64,000 nucleotides of DNA from Misgurnus anguillicaudatus (GCF_027580225.2 NC_073358.2:7569501-7633500); one strand, 5' to 3'. Shown: positions 1 through 11,637, counted from the first letter of the stretch. A program made the numbers and translations. Notes: generated from the letters alone by a model not told the origin.

Positions 1-297
1 ACTGAAGGGTAACATAAGACTTACACAGCATACAAACTCTTTCTGTACTCACGTGTCTTATATCAGAGCTGTCCATTTGCAAGATTTTAGTTTTTAGCTC
101 TAATTTACTGACTTAGATATATTTGTCTGATCAGGAGTTCCTCTGTTGTGGACAGTTGCAGTGGGGTTGAGCCATCCACAGAGGCAGCCTGCACACATCA
201 GCTGAGATTCTGTCTGCTTGCATCATCTTCAGAGAGTTTTTATAAAGAGGAAATATGTAATCACAAAAGTAAAACATCACATTTCAATACCAGCCAG

Positions 298-410
298 GGG
301 TGCGTTTCCCAAAAGCATCATTGCTAACCTGTTAGCAACTTAGTTGGTTGGCAATGGGAAATTGCATTGCAACCAACAAAGTTGCTAACGATGCTTTTGG
401 GAAACACATT
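298..410. mobile_element. Angel-type MITE in a copy 0 intron
   Basis: A 113-bp near-perfect hairpin. The left end has GCGTTTCCCAAAAGCATC and the right end GATGCTTTTGGGAAACAC, with a central GGTTGCAAT-type stem. It is flanked by CCAG at 294-297 and 411-414, and the homologous introns of copies A-C read straight through (CCAGAGTG). The termini match the Angel short inverted-repeat elements known from zebrafish and other teleosts. It is non-coding. Confidence 0.85.
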
Positions 411-1835
411 CCAGAGTGTTTAACAGAAACTTACACATAACCTAACTGATGATGATGTGATTTCTAGGAGGACGCTCACAGCTCCGACCTGACTCCTGCT
501 GATGGAGGCGCCGCTCCCCCATCTCCTGCGTTGCAGACAGCAGAGGAAGCCTGTAAGTTCATACATTGTCACCTGTTATCTGTCCAACAATATTTGTGAC
601 TGATGTTCAAACAAAAAACACTGAGTGAAATGTGTGGGAGATAGAGACACTGTTAGCCAAATGACTTTTTAATGATTAATACTATTCCCTTATGAATACT
701 GATCGTTATTTTTGGCAGTTAATGAACATTTTTTTAAAGAATAATTATTAGAAGTGTTTTGCTGTCCTTAACCATATGACACTGAATCTCAGATTGACAA
801 TCCTGGACAATATGCTGGATTAAAGGATGATCCTGGGATCCTTAATTAATTCTTATCTGTTCCTTTCACTTACAGGTCAGTCTGCCTCAGTTGCGCCGCC
901 TCAGCCCCAGACGTCTGCGTCCTCTCAGGTAGATAGTGAATATTATTATTGTTTATATTAATAAAAAAATAGTAATGTAAATGTATTAAATCTCTGATTG
1001 TTTTACTTACAGCAAAATAACGCAGACAAGATGGAGGCTAGTTTATCATCTCTGTAAGTTTATCAAAGTCTCTCTAAATTCATCTGTAACCAGTCTAGTA
1101 TTACCTTTAGCTGTGTTTTTAAATCTTCTTCAGTAAACTTAATATTTTATTGTTTAAATGTTTGCAGAAACCGTTCTTAACAATATATTTAAATGTGTTT
1201 GTAGACCTTCACTTCCAGATGGGTCGACCGCTCCGGTGGCACCCCCTCAGCCACAGCCGTCTTCCTCCTCTCAGGTAGATTGTGAACATTATTAGTGAAT
1301 TAGTATATTAATGAAATTAATGAAAAAGTAATTTCATGTAAATGTTTTAAATCTCTAATTGTTTTACTTACAGCAAACTAGTGCTGACGATGTGGAGGAC
1401 ATGAAAGTGGAGACAAGTTTACCATCTACGTAAGTTTATTAAAGTCTTTCTAAATTCCTCTATAACCAGTCTAGTATTACTTTTAGCTGTGTTTTTACAT
1501 TTTTTACAGTAAAGTTAAATGTTATGAGAAACAGTTCTTACAGTATCTTTATTTGTATTTGTAGACTTTCACCTCCTCACAGTCCTGCACCTCCTCCCAC
1601 CTTTCCTCCTCCTCGGCGTCGGGCCCTCAAGCGTCCGGCTCCTTCATCACAGGTAGATTTAAACCGAAGCCTTTAGCAGAACTCAATGTTTATTTCATTT
1701 TGTTTTAATATACGTATATTTAATCTTCAGGATGAGATGGAGCCGGCCGCAAAGAGAGCCAAACTACAGAGGATGTCTCCTCCTCTAGTCGAGACGCCAT
1801 CCTCCTCTCAGGTAGATTTAACCAAAGCCTTAATC

Positions 1836-1939
1836 CAGGGGACTCCAACGTGTAAAAGTAGACTATATCAAAAAGTAGCCCTCCAGATTGTTTTATCCAT
1901 TGTGGTCGCCCCTGCTAACAGAAAGTTTGGAGACCTCTG
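1836..1939. mobile_element. hAT-type MITE, older duplicate in copy 0 intron
   Basis: About 104 bp beginning CAGGGGACTCC and ending GACCTCTG. It is homologous to the element at 2605-2708 but has more terminal mismatches. It sits directly after the exon 1731-1811 donor at the same relative site as the second copy. It appears to have been copied with the exon cassette, not inserted independently. Confidence 0.7.
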
Positions 1940-2604
1940 CCCTAAACGTTATTAGTGACAATTTAATTGAGAATTTCATTTCATTTATTAAATCTTTGAT
2001 TGTTTTATTTATAGCGAAATAAAGCAGACGCTGAGGAGGTCCCCTGTTCTCCTGTCTCTCAGTAAGTCTTTATTTCAGCCTCAACCTTTGTTAAACTACA
2101 TTTAGTTTTTAATTTGAGATGTTTTAGCGCTTGAATGTTTGAATTCTCACAGTACTTTTATATGTATTTATAGACATCCATCTCCTCACGGGCTGTTGGC
2201 TGAGGTCACGCCACCTCCGGCCCAGTAAGTTTATCAAAGTCTCTCTAAATTCATCTGTAACCAGTCTAGTATTACGTTTAGCTTTGTTTTTACATTTTTT
2301 ACAGTAAACTTAATTTTTTTTTTTAAATGTTAGCAGAAACAGTTCTTAAAGTATCTTTATTTGTATTTGTAGACTTTCACCTCCTCCCACCTTTCCTCCT
2401 CCTCGGCGTCGGGCCCTCAAGCGTCCGGCTCCTTCATCACAGGTAGATTTAAAACGAAGCCTTTAGCAGAACTCAATGTTTATTTCATTTTGTTTTAATA
2501 TACGTGTATTTAATCTTCAGGATGAGAGGGAGCCGGCCGCAAAGAGAGCCAAACTACAGAGGATGCCATCCTCCTCTCAGGTAGATTTAACCAAAGCCTT
2601 AAAC

Positions 2605-2708
2605 CAGGGGTCTCCAACGTGTAAAAGTAGACTATATCACAAAGTAGCCCTCCAGATTGTTTTATCCATTGTGGTCGCCCTTGCTCACAGAAAGTTTAAA
2701 GACCCCTG
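2605..2708. mobile_element. hAT-type MITE with 8-bp target duplication
   Basis: A 104-bp element with CAGGGGTCTC at the left and AAAGACCCCTG at the right as short inverted termini. It is flanked by CCTTAAAC at 2597-2604 and 2709-2716. An 8-bp target duplication and CAGGG termini are typical of hAT elements. Corresponding introns of copies A-C lack it. Confidence 0.8.
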
Positions 2709-3758
2709 CCTTAAACGTTATTAGTGACAATTTCATTTATTAAATCTTTGATTGTTTTATTTTCAGCAAAATAAAGCAGACGCTGGGGAGGTCGACTGCT
2801 CTTCTTTCTCTCAGTAAGTCTTTATTTCAGCCTTGAACTTTGTTATATTACATTTAGTTTTTTTATTCAAGATGTTTTAGCGCTTGAATGTTTGCTGATG
2901 CAAATCTCACAGTACTTTTATATGTGTTTATAGACTTTCACCTCCTCAGAGTCAAGCGTGTCCTCCCGCCTCTCGACCTCACCGTCGCCGTCTTTGGCGT
3001 CCGGCTCCTTCATCACAGGTAGATTTAAACCAAAGCCATTAGCAGAACTCAATGTTTATTTCATTTTGTTTTAATATACGTGTATTTAATCTTCAGTATG
3101 AGATGGAGCCGACGCCAAAGAGACCCAAACTAAATAGGATGTCCGCTCTGGTCACGCCTCCTCGGGTCCAGACACCATCATCCTCACAGGTAGATTTAAC
3201 CAAAGCCCTAAACGTTATTAGTGACAATTTAATTGAGAATTTCATTTCATTTATTAAATCTTTGATTGTTTTATTTACAGCAAAATAAAGCAGACACTGC
3301 CGTGGCCGACTGTTCCTCTGTTTCCCAGTAAGTCTTTATTTCAGCTTTGGCCTTTGTGAACCTACATTTAGTTTTTTATTTGAGATGTTTTAGCGCTTGA
3401 ATGTTTGAATTCTCACAGTACTTTTATATGTGTTTATAGACCTTCATCTAAAAACAGTCGGCCAAGCCCGCAAGTGTCTCCTCCCTCCTTTCCTCCTCCT
3501 CAGCCTCGCTCGCGCAAGCGTCCGGCACCATGCACTTCACAGGTCAATTTAAACCAGAGCCCTGAACAAAACAAATTCAATAAAAAAAGTTATTTAATGT
3601 CTTAAATCTCTGTTTGTTTTATTTGCAGGAAGCATCTGAAGGCATGGTGTCAGAGGCCAAGAGACCCAAACTTGATGGGTTACTTTAAAAAAAACAAAAA
3701 CAAGAAGAGGGGGCGAAACCTTACCTCCTCAAACCCCATCACCATATGGAGAAAAAAA

Positions 3759-3764
3759 AATAAA
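3759..3764 (+). terminator. Polyadenylation signal of copy 0
   Basis: AATAAA lies 71 bases after the copy 0 stop codon, at the same place as the signals of copies A-C. Confidence 0.6.
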
Positions 3765-5640
3765 GATTTTTTTATTAAACAGAGTAGTGGAGAAAACAAA
3801 AATGAGAAAGATTGTTTGTGACGCATTCATTATGTTCATTTATTGCGACAAACTTAAATGTAATGCGATTATCAGTCACATCAAATGAAAATAGCAAAAA
3901 TGACTGTAAACCTAATAAGACAAAGACCCAAGTTAGGTTGAAATCACTGGGAGAGAAACTTCACTAAAGTTTCTCAGTTCTCCTTTAATTCCTATAGTAA
4001 CACTAAACAGACAGATCACAGATGAGTTTAAACAGTTAACTAACTTCAAATCAATTCAAGGTCTTTACATCTTCTAACAATCTGATTATGAGGTTAAAAG
4101 ATCAGAAGGTTTTCAAACGTCTCTCTACAGCTGACGTATAATATATCAGATATTTCTGACTGCAGCAATAACTTAAACGTAACACTTATTTTTATTATTA
4201 TAAGCAAACATGGAAGTTGATCGGTTATGACATGGACGGCTAATGAAAACTTGACCGTAAATCATTTCTGAAGAGTTTGTTTTTAATAAACACAGTAAAT
4301 AATCTTTTATTTAATATCTAAAGGTGAAAACATCTGTAAGGTTTACACTGTAAGAGAGATCTGTACATGAAGTGTTGACTGTTAATGTGTGTATATAGCA
4401 CATGATTCACATTGTTTTCTTTATCACATTGCATGCAGGGATCTTGATGGCCACATTAAGGAGGTGTTCAGAGGTAAGTCATTTTATTACAAATGTTACT
4501 TTATAAATCACTGTTTGTTTATTATAAGTCATTTGAAATGATAAACATCCAGTGATGCTCTGAATGAACTGAGATTTATTCATAAAAACATGAACACACA
4601 GTGTTTCTGTTCATCTCGTGTTATTCTTGAGTAGAGTAGTATTTCATCCTGAAGAGTCTTTAGTTTGATCAGATTTATTAAAGGCAGATCAGCTGAACCC
4701 ATGGAGGTGTACCGCGAGAGGAGCGAGTCAAGAGCAAGCAACACACACAAAACATCCCACCATTACTGGATAACTTATGATTCACATCATGTTCATATCG
4801 ACCATTGCCAACTAAACACAGACATTTGATGCAGTTGGGACCGCCCCTTTTCAACGAAATCCAGCTTTAACACACACGCACAACTCCGCTGCTACTCTGT
4901 TTCAGGGTTTATTTTAGTTCATGACATTTATCTTCAGAGGACTTCTGCGCATGTGTGCACTTATGATGAGCGTTCAGCAGCCTTGGAAGCACATATTTTG
5001 TGCTATATTATAATGATAAAGCAGTTTTATTACATTTACAGTTGCAAATATAAATTGCTGTCTATCTCTGTCTTAGAAAATTTATGTTTTCTTTTTGAAA
5101 ATAAAATATTTTAAAAAAATTGATTGTTATTTGTTATTGGACTGAATACTATACATTTTGTTGATTATTAATATATCTCCAAATATCAGTGGATGCATAA
5201 ATTAAACACAAGTTACAATTCTATCAGTTAAGGAATGTTACAATAAAGTACATTTCCACATCAATTCTGTTATTCATAAACAAACTCATCACTCTCTTTT
5301 ACTTATTAGGTAATATGAAATTAATCTCAATTTATAATAAATGTGTGTGTAAATACATTGTCATTATTGAGCCAGAAACTTTAACATGTGATAACTTAAG
5401 TGATAATGTTATAGAGTAAATGGGTGTAACAGATAGAAACACACGATGCTAAATAATAATTGATTATTTGATCCATTCCTGTTGGGGAAAAAAGGTTTGC
5501 ATTACAAATGCTAATTAAATTAAAAGCTTTTACTAGTCTGTTATTATTTTATCCCATCCTATTACTTTCCCCCCTAATAAAAGTGCCACAAAAGTTCTTT
5601 AAAGTAATGACTGGTCTCTGTAATAACTGTAGATGCCAGC
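3765..5640. other. Copy 0 3' flank, homologous to the flanks of A-C
   Basis: AT-rich sequence collinear with 27673-29330, 46477-48100 and the end of the window. It contains the exon-like segment 4439-4473 and a possible second 3' end: acceptor TTTCAG ending at 4905, AATAAA at 5100-5105. Similarity breaks near 5385 and resumes around 5480-5625 (GGTTTGCATTACAAATGC). Copy 0 therefore lacks about 0.5 kb present in A and B, or those copies gained it. No other gene was seen. Confidence 0.55.
4439..4473 (+). other. Exon-like segment downstream of copy 0, shortened
   Basis: GCATGCAG acceptor, then DLDGHIKEV in one frame, then AGAG|GTAAG donor. It is 35 nt, against 69 nt in copies A-C. The missing 34 nt is not a multiple of three, so any shared reading frame is broken here. 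Confidence 0.35.
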
Positions 5641-5734
5641 AGATTTGATTTTGTTAAACCACCCAGAAAGAGGAGAAGCATAAAGTAATGATTTGCGATT
5701 GATGGTACTTATAGAGGGACTGTCACACTCACAA

Positions 5735-5935
5735 CCCACCCAGCAAAATCTGGTTGAAAAGACGTTGAAATGACGACTTCTCCAGACGTCTTAATGACGT
5801 GAAATTCTGGTTGAAAAGTGACGTGTTTTTCATGTCGTTGAAAAGACGCCTATAAATCGACGTCTAAAAAAGGCTAAATTTGGTTGAAAGGTGAAAGACG
5901 TCTTTTCATGTTCATTGAAAAGACGTCTATAAAAA
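5735..5935. repeat. GACGTC-rich interspersed repeat
   Basis: Diverged reiterations of AAAAGACGT and GACGTC separated by about 20-40 bases (ACGTTGAAATGACG, AGACGTCTTAATGACG, AAAGACGTCTTTTCA). This resembles repetitive DNA that recurs in cyprinid genomes. No coding potential was seen. Confidence 0.5.
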
Positions 5936-6597
5936 GGGCTACATTTCTATATTATTTCATATGTCTTTCCAAGGGTTTATCCTCATTTTAAGACTGTATT
6001 ATATAATATTAATTATACTATTAGGCTAATACGTATTTCAAAATAGGACAGCTAAGGTAAAACGAATTTAAATGGTAAATACACATGAATATTTCATTAA
6101 TTGGTTTATTGTTTTTTCAGCCATAATATATCCCTCACCTGGCATGGTTAAGGTTCTTACCTTCATGATCAGTTATCCTTGTTGTCCCACTTTTTGACTG
6201 CATTTCTAATGACACAGAAAACCTTTTGCGTTCTGCTATTTATACCAGAAACTGCCTTTCACATGCATATGATCTGAGATAGGCATACAATATATGGAAT
6301 TGTTTCAAAATTCAAATACAAAATACTATCACAAATTCACAGATATCACAAATACAATATACTGTGTGGAAAAGTCTATTTAAATACAAATACGTGGGGA
6401 AAATGTGGGACCACTGGGCATTTTATGGGCAAACTGTGAGCACAGATCTGGGTCTTAAAACCCATAAAAGCTGTTCATTTCTTAAAGTACAAAATAAGCT
6501 TGGCTGAATAATTAGTCTTGTTGAAAGTAGCAGTAACAAAAAAAGGCAAACTAAAAATGTTCAAAATACATTTCTTTTACCCCTGGGTATAAAAATG
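5936..6597. other. AT-rich spacer, nothing recognised
   Basis: No splice-supported exon, RNA gene or clear repeat boundary was found between the GACGTC repeat and the next MITE. Confidence 0.4.
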
Positions 6598-6784
6598 TTA
6601 AAGGGGTAGTTTACCCAAAAATGAAAATTCTGTCATCGTTTACACACTCTCATGTTGTTACAAACCCGCATACATTTCTTTGTTCTGATAAACACGAAGG
6701 AAGATATTGTGAAAAATGTTTGTAACCAAACTGTTTGTGTAAATGATGACAGAATTTTCCTTTTTGGGTGAACTACCCCTTTAA
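6598..6784. mobile_element. MITE with 40+ bp inverted termini (TTAAAGGGGTAGTT family)
   Basis: The left end TTAAAGGGGTAGTTTACCCA continues to AATTCTGTCATCGTTTACAC. The right end has GTGTAAATGATGACAGAATT running to GGGTGAACTACCCCTTTAA. The TIRs are over 40 bp with few mismatches. The termini match a very abundant cyprinid DNA element. It is non-coding. Confidence 0.8.
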
Positions 6785-7149
6785 GAAAATCTAAGACATT
6801 TAGCTTGTGGGTTGAATATTAAATTACGTTTATTTAACCACATAAAACCACTTATTAATAAACAGAAAAAGCAGGTCCAAGAACAATATGTCTCCTCATG
6901 GGCACCAGTTGATATTTTCTCGTCCGATTCTTTCCTTATCCTGCTCTCGGTCACTCCAGGTGTGTTGTCCTGGTTGCTTTATGGTTACAGCATCTAAGTG
7001 AGAACATAAAAAAATTAAATGTCAACATTAAAAACAGGGGTTGTCTTAACAAAATAAAGCATGATCAATCCAATTAGGTACACTAATATTAAAAGGAATT
7101 TATATTTTATTTTACCATTGTTATTTAGTCCCAATTATGTATTGCTATA

Positions 7150-7490
7150 CTCCATTTAAATACTTAAAGCGATATTTCAGACAGATTTTAAAATTACCCC
7201 ATGATGTACTAACACTCAGTGACTCGAAATACACATGTTCAGACGAACACATTTGGAGTTATTTTAGTAAATGTCCGAGCTTTTCCGAGCTTAATATGGG
7301 AAAAACATGGATCAGGGTACATTTTCTGATTTCCCAAAGAAGTGCAGCCTTTAAAGAAGTAATCCACAGCGCTCCAAGGGGTTAATAAAGTTCTTCTGTG
7401 GGTAATCGATTCTATATAGTAAGAAAAGATAATGTTTTAAACTTTATAAACTATAATAACTAGTTTCCAGTAACGATGTCTTAGACTCAC
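7150..7490. repeat. Probable cyprinid interspersed DNA element, diverged
   Basis: The sequence around CTTTAAAGAAGTAATCCACA and CTCCAAGGGGTTAATAAAG resembles a dispersed element I associate with cyprinid genomes. The reading frame across it is not supported as a gene. Boundaries are approximate. Confidence 0.4.
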
Positions 7491-7639
7491 ATGCATGATT
7501 CAATGTGCAATGAGTGGCAATATTTGAGTATGGATTACCTCTGTGAAGGATGAATGCACTCTATTGAGGTTTAAAGTCAGGAGTTGTTCCCTAACTGATG
7601 TTTTCTACCATTATAACACTTGGGAGCGCAAGTAAAAAA

Positions 7640-8172
7640 GGGGTCGTTTACAGTTGGTATTTAGATGTGCTGTTGTCGATCAGATCACAAGATGACGATA
7701 CTGAAGACAGGTGTAAATGTTGTTCAAAACATCTTGAGCTCGTCCACTTTTGACCACATTCAGAGGTAGTTGAAAACACTTTTGATCGGATTGCTTTTGT
7801 AGTGTAAGCGTGCATGTGGTAGAATGTGTTCAAACAGTCAAAAGAGCATATCAAAGAAATATCAAAGAACGCTTTTACATATAAATGTACAACACACTGT
7901 GCAGCATGTTCACAAGCAGCGGACTCTGACATAATATTAGTTGCGTCCATTTAAACCCGTCATTACTCCTGCTCATGTTTAAATGACAGCAGAAGGAATC
8001 GCCCACAGTCTCCACAGACCTTCTCCTAAAAGTATTCATGACAGAAGAGGTTGAAAGTGGACAAAACTGACGGATTTAAATACCAGGTGTAAACAGAATG
8101 TGTCCCTCTCATCCACTTATGATCTGATTGACAAAAAAACCCCACATCTTAATACCAAGTTTAAACAGCCCC
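7640..8172. mobile_element. Non-autonomous DNA transposon (MITE), about 0.53 kb
   Basis: The left terminus GTTTACAGTTGGTATTTAGATGTG pairs with the inverted right terminus CACATCTTAATACCAAGTTTAAAC. The inner arms also pair: GATCAGATCACAA against TGATCTGATTGACA. Short ORFs inside on both strands are incidental. Confidence 0.65.
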
Positions 8173-8511
8173 AAAAACACAATCACTTCACCAAAGTGTG
8201 TCATTCTGCTTATAAAAGAAATGTGCATGCAGTGAGCAAAGACGTTTCTCATGATGATGACGACGGACTCACCTTTATGGATTCAGTCTTGCATAAGCCA
8301 TGTGACACGGAACAGGAATTTGAAGAAATACTGATAGGAAAGGAAAGAAACTGAAGTTAGTTTCAAAATAGACAACTGTTCCCATATTTATCAAGCTTCT
8401 GAAAGTGCCATTTTTGTCTTAAGTACTAAGAATTCATGAAATATACTCCTACTTTCAAACTTAAGTATAAAAGCAAGTTGTCAAATTTCTTAAAGCTAAG
8501 AATCACTCTTA

Positions 8512-8984
8512 GGGGCCAATCACACCAAACACATTTATGGCAGTTGCAGGCGCTTTTTTGAATGATCTTCTATGGGCAGGGAGCGTTTGCACGCTGTTTA
8601 TGCGCGCCGAACGCCTTGCGTTTTTTGCCACCAGCCGCAGCACACGCTTTTGAAGGAGCGCTGAGTGCGGAAAAGCAGCCAACGTCATTCGCATCTCTCC
8701 ATTGTCCAATCGGATGAGGGGAGAGGCGGGCCTTACAGTTGCTTAAAAGAACCGGATTCCACTCGCTCACTCTCTCCTGTGTGTTTGTGCACCTTTCACC
8801 CTCAAACAAGGTCAGAGCAAGCGCCCTCTTTTTAAAGTTTCTGCTAATATGACAGTTAATAGCAAAATAATATCACACTTCAATATTTGATTGACAAGAC
8901 AGCTGACTCGTTGGTTGCTCTTTTTTAAAAACGCAGTGCATCGCGCCTTGCGTTTCCAAGCGTTTGAAGCGCGTTTGGTGTGAT
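8512..8984. mobile_element. MITE with AATCACACCAAAC inverted termini
   Basis: AATCACACCAAAC at the left (about 8519) is the exact inverse of GTTTGGTGTGATT at the right (about 8971-8983). The interior is GC-rich (GCGCGCCGAACGCC). ORFs inside arise from this GC-rich composition and match no known protein that I recognise. Confidence 0.6.
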
Positions 8985-9065
8985 TATTTGAGAAAAATAA
9001 AACTGAGTTTGGGACAAAAGTTAAATGGATTTTATAGGGCCCTACTAGATGCTGCTCCTCCATGG

Positions 9066-9402
9066 CTTTAATGGGATACTTCACCCATTTACATTAAGCT
9101 TTGTATCATTAGAACCCCAGTCATGTTTTTGAATGGTCGTGCATCATTTCCTCAGTTTCCGCTGAGACAGGAGAAATACAGATTTCAGTGTTGCACTTCC
9201 TTCTTTCAATGATGTAAAAATCATCATTTTGCATCATTGAAAGCAGGAAGTCCAATAACTTTGTTGAGGGGGTGAGAGACTATAAACACCCCTTTCTCGG
9301 TCAAATAGGCACCAAATTCGAAATGTTTGTTACATTTTGAATACAAATATGACGCACTTTCAATAAAGATTAATGTTTCTACGGGTGAAATGCTCCTTTA
9401 AA
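9066..9402. mobile_element. MITE with TTTAATGGGATACTTCACCC termini
   Basis: The left end TTTAATGGGATACTTCACCC and the right end GGGTGAAATGCTCCTTTAAA are imperfect inverse copies. Palindromic stretches (CAATGATGTAAAAATCATCATTTTGCATCATTG) lie near the middle. It is non-coding. Confidence 0.55.
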
Positions 9403-9429
9403 GAATGATTCTACAGCCCTAGAAATATG

Positions 9430-10660
9430 ACATCAAAAACACGGAACAGGAAAGGAGATTCCTGTGGCAGACACCTTCTCCAGAAAGTCCATAGCATCAA
9501 AACATGACAATCTCAGCAAAGATATGGACTTGCAGATTCACTTAATTATAAAAACTTACCAGTCAGTGACACAAAGCTGTCCGTACCGAGGCAGTTTTCA
9601 GCAGCTCAGATAGATGATCTTGAATGGATGGCCTGCAAAGAGGAGACAATTTCCCACATACATTATTGACTTCTAAGACAAACTTTCATTGACCAGTGAA
9701 GATAAGAAAATAGTCATATCTGACCTCACACAGAAAAGATATGCGCACACGCAGAGAAGCTAAGAGCACAAAATATTATTCTGGCTAAGAATGTGTTAGC
9801 AGATAGAACACATGATCGAAAGATGCAGTACTTGCCTGGTGCAACATAATTCAAATACCAAGGAACCCATGATTCCTCATGAAATACCAATCAGACCCGG
9901 GCAGGTATTAGCTTCAGACCTCTTCACCTGGAACAATGAAGAATACATGGTTACTGTAGATTACTATAAACATTTTTTCCAATTAGACAAACTCAACACT
10001 ACTACGGCTGCCACTGTCATCAGCAAGCTTAGTCACATTCGTGAGACATGGCATACCAGTGAAATTAAAAGGTCCACAATATCAACACAAAGAGTTTGTA
10101 GACTTTGCAAAAACATTAATTTTCACACACATTGGCCCTCATGACTGATCTCTATCTCATTTTGGTACAGTATAGGAACACACCTGTTGACAACCTCTTC
10201 ATGTCTCCAGCCCAGCTCCTCATGAGTCGCAGACCGAGATCCATACTGCCAACCACAAACCAGCAGCTCCTACCCGAGATTGTCAGTTTCACAGAGGCAT
10301 GCTACAATGGAGTAAACACCAGCATCAGAAAAAGTATTATTATCGCTCAGCTTGTTCACGTCACAACCACACACTGGACAGCTCATTCGCATACAATAGC
10401 ATGGCCTTTGGAAACTAGCTGTTGTTGTTCACCATGCCAATACATAAAAATCCCATCATGTTTGCAGTTCAGAGGGTCAAGTGTAGTGCAGAAACTTTCG
10501 CCATGTGAAGAGCCCACAAAAGATGTACCCACATCTGCGTCTGTAAGGGTGGAAGAACAGAACACCAATACCTCACCAATGCCTCAGGTACATGCTGAAG
10601 TACCAGCACAGCATTCAAAGGCAATGAGATCCAGCCCATAAAATACCAGACCAGGTCATG
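9430..10660 (+). mobile_element. Decayed Ty3/gypsy-type retrotransposon pol (integrase) remnant
   Basis: The frame from 9812 reads CSTCLVQHNSNTKEP, then RPGQVLASDLFTW and VTVDYYKHFFQLDKL. These are recognisable as the zinc-binding end and start of the catalytic core of a gypsy-like integrase. A second frame, from about 10141, has VQYRNTPVDNL and SPAQLLMSRRPRSILP, the downstream integrase region. The two halves are joined by frameshift and deletion, and no LTR is visible. Upstream sequence from about 9430 contains traces of the RNase H to integrase linker. It is a dead fossil, presumed not functional. Confidence 0.75.
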
Positions 10661-10699
10661 CAGTCTGACCAAGAGTAATTCTTGATTTGTAAATTATCT

Positions 10700-11287
10700 T
10701 GGGCCGATTGCTAAACTAATCTGAACTTAAAATATGCATTATGTCCTATGTAGAATTTACACCTGTTGCACCATCTAGGCACAGCATACGTCAGAGACTA
10801 AATCTTACGTCTAGTCAAAGGTAGGCTTAAGTATAAAGTCTTGACTTGTTTCTATGGCAAAACAAAAATATTTAAATTGAGGAGACATTGGTGCATACAA
10901 TGCAGAGGCGAGCAGTGGGCTTTCATGCATGCAGAGTGATAAGTAAATCACCAATAATTCTTATATATCATATAATACTTAATATTTACAAAGACAGACT
11001 ATAAAACTTATTAAAAGCTTCATTTTATTTTGTTTTTATTCAGAATTGTTAGAATTAATCGCCAAATTAATACCTTTTGTGCAAACGAGAAAGGCTTTTG
11101 TTTAGTTAACGTGCACATTTGATGTGTCTTTACGTTACACATGCATCTAGAAGGAGAGCGTAGCTGAGCTTGGTCGTAGTATTAGATGCTGCAACGGGCG
11201 TAACATTTTTTCAAAAAGCCGTATGTAGTTAAGCCTTACGTAGTGCTTAACCCAACTTTTTATGTCTAGCTGGTGCAACCGGCCCCT
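10700..11287. mobile_element. MITE with GTTGCACCA-type inverted ends
   Basis: CTGTTGCACCATCTAGGC near 10763 is an imperfect inverse of CTAGCTGGTGCAACCGGCCCC at 11268-11286. Inner arms with ACGTCTAGTC/TACGTAGTGCTTAA motifs also pair. The left boundary is uncertain: a diverged GGGCCGATTGC lies at about 10701. It resembles an abundant cyprinid element. Confidence 0.5.
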
Positions 11288-11629
11288 GGGGTGTAAGCTG
11301 ATCGCTGCCTCTGAGAGAGAAATGGAATCCAAAATCTGGTATGGGCTGTCTTACTTAAAAGTATTTTAAGGTTGGATGATAGAGATTTTATATGCCACCC
11401 CAGAGTAACTGCTGGACCCTGCCTGGCCACCCCTATGAAAAATCCCTGGCTCCAATCTTTACCCGGACAAGTGACTTTTGTGCATGGACAAGTGAAACAC
11501 AAATTTACTTGTCCGAAGGACAAGTTGCTCAAAAGGTTAATGTCAAGACAGAAGCAATAATAAGAGAAGTGCTTAAGATACCATAATTCATATCTACACT
11601 GTACTAGTTTTTCTTACCGCATCACAAGT
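11288..11629. repeat. Uncharacterised repeat-like segment
   Basis: Contains short self-complementary motifs (GGACAAGTGA, ACTTGTCC) and no splice-supported coding sequence. It is possibly a fragment of another DNA element. Confidence 0.3.
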
Positions 11630-11637
11630 ATGTTTAC

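Larger units (their letters stand above)
1..3688 (+). pseudogene. Copy 0 of the array gene family: 3' part, rearranged, possibly a pseudogene
   Basis: Left-truncated member of the same family as copies A-C. Exons inferred from splice signals and continuous frame: 1-8, 135-201, 468-552, 876-928, 1013-1053, 1205-1274, 1374-1429, 1565-1652, 1731-1811, 2015-2061, 2174-2224, 2373-2442, 2521-2580, 2767-2813, 2934-3018, 3097-3189, 3281-3327, 3440-3542, 3629-3688 (TAA). The visible part has the N-module tail, proline-rich exons and C-terminal cassettes with EPAAKRAKL and PKRPKL, and it ends KRPKLDGLL. The three core exons present in A-C are missing. Exon 135-201 is a fusion of module exons b and c, and its donor reads CAG|CTGAGA instead of GT. 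Exon 876-928 fuses a module acceptor half to a proline-rich donor half. From 468 on all junctions keep frame, so it may still be expressed in part. The broken donor and missing core favour a degenerate paralogue. Confidence 0.7.

Noticed and set aside
8509..9084. Three overlapping minus-strand ORFs
   Set aside because: They lie within a MITE with AATCACACCAAAC termini, with no recognisable protein.
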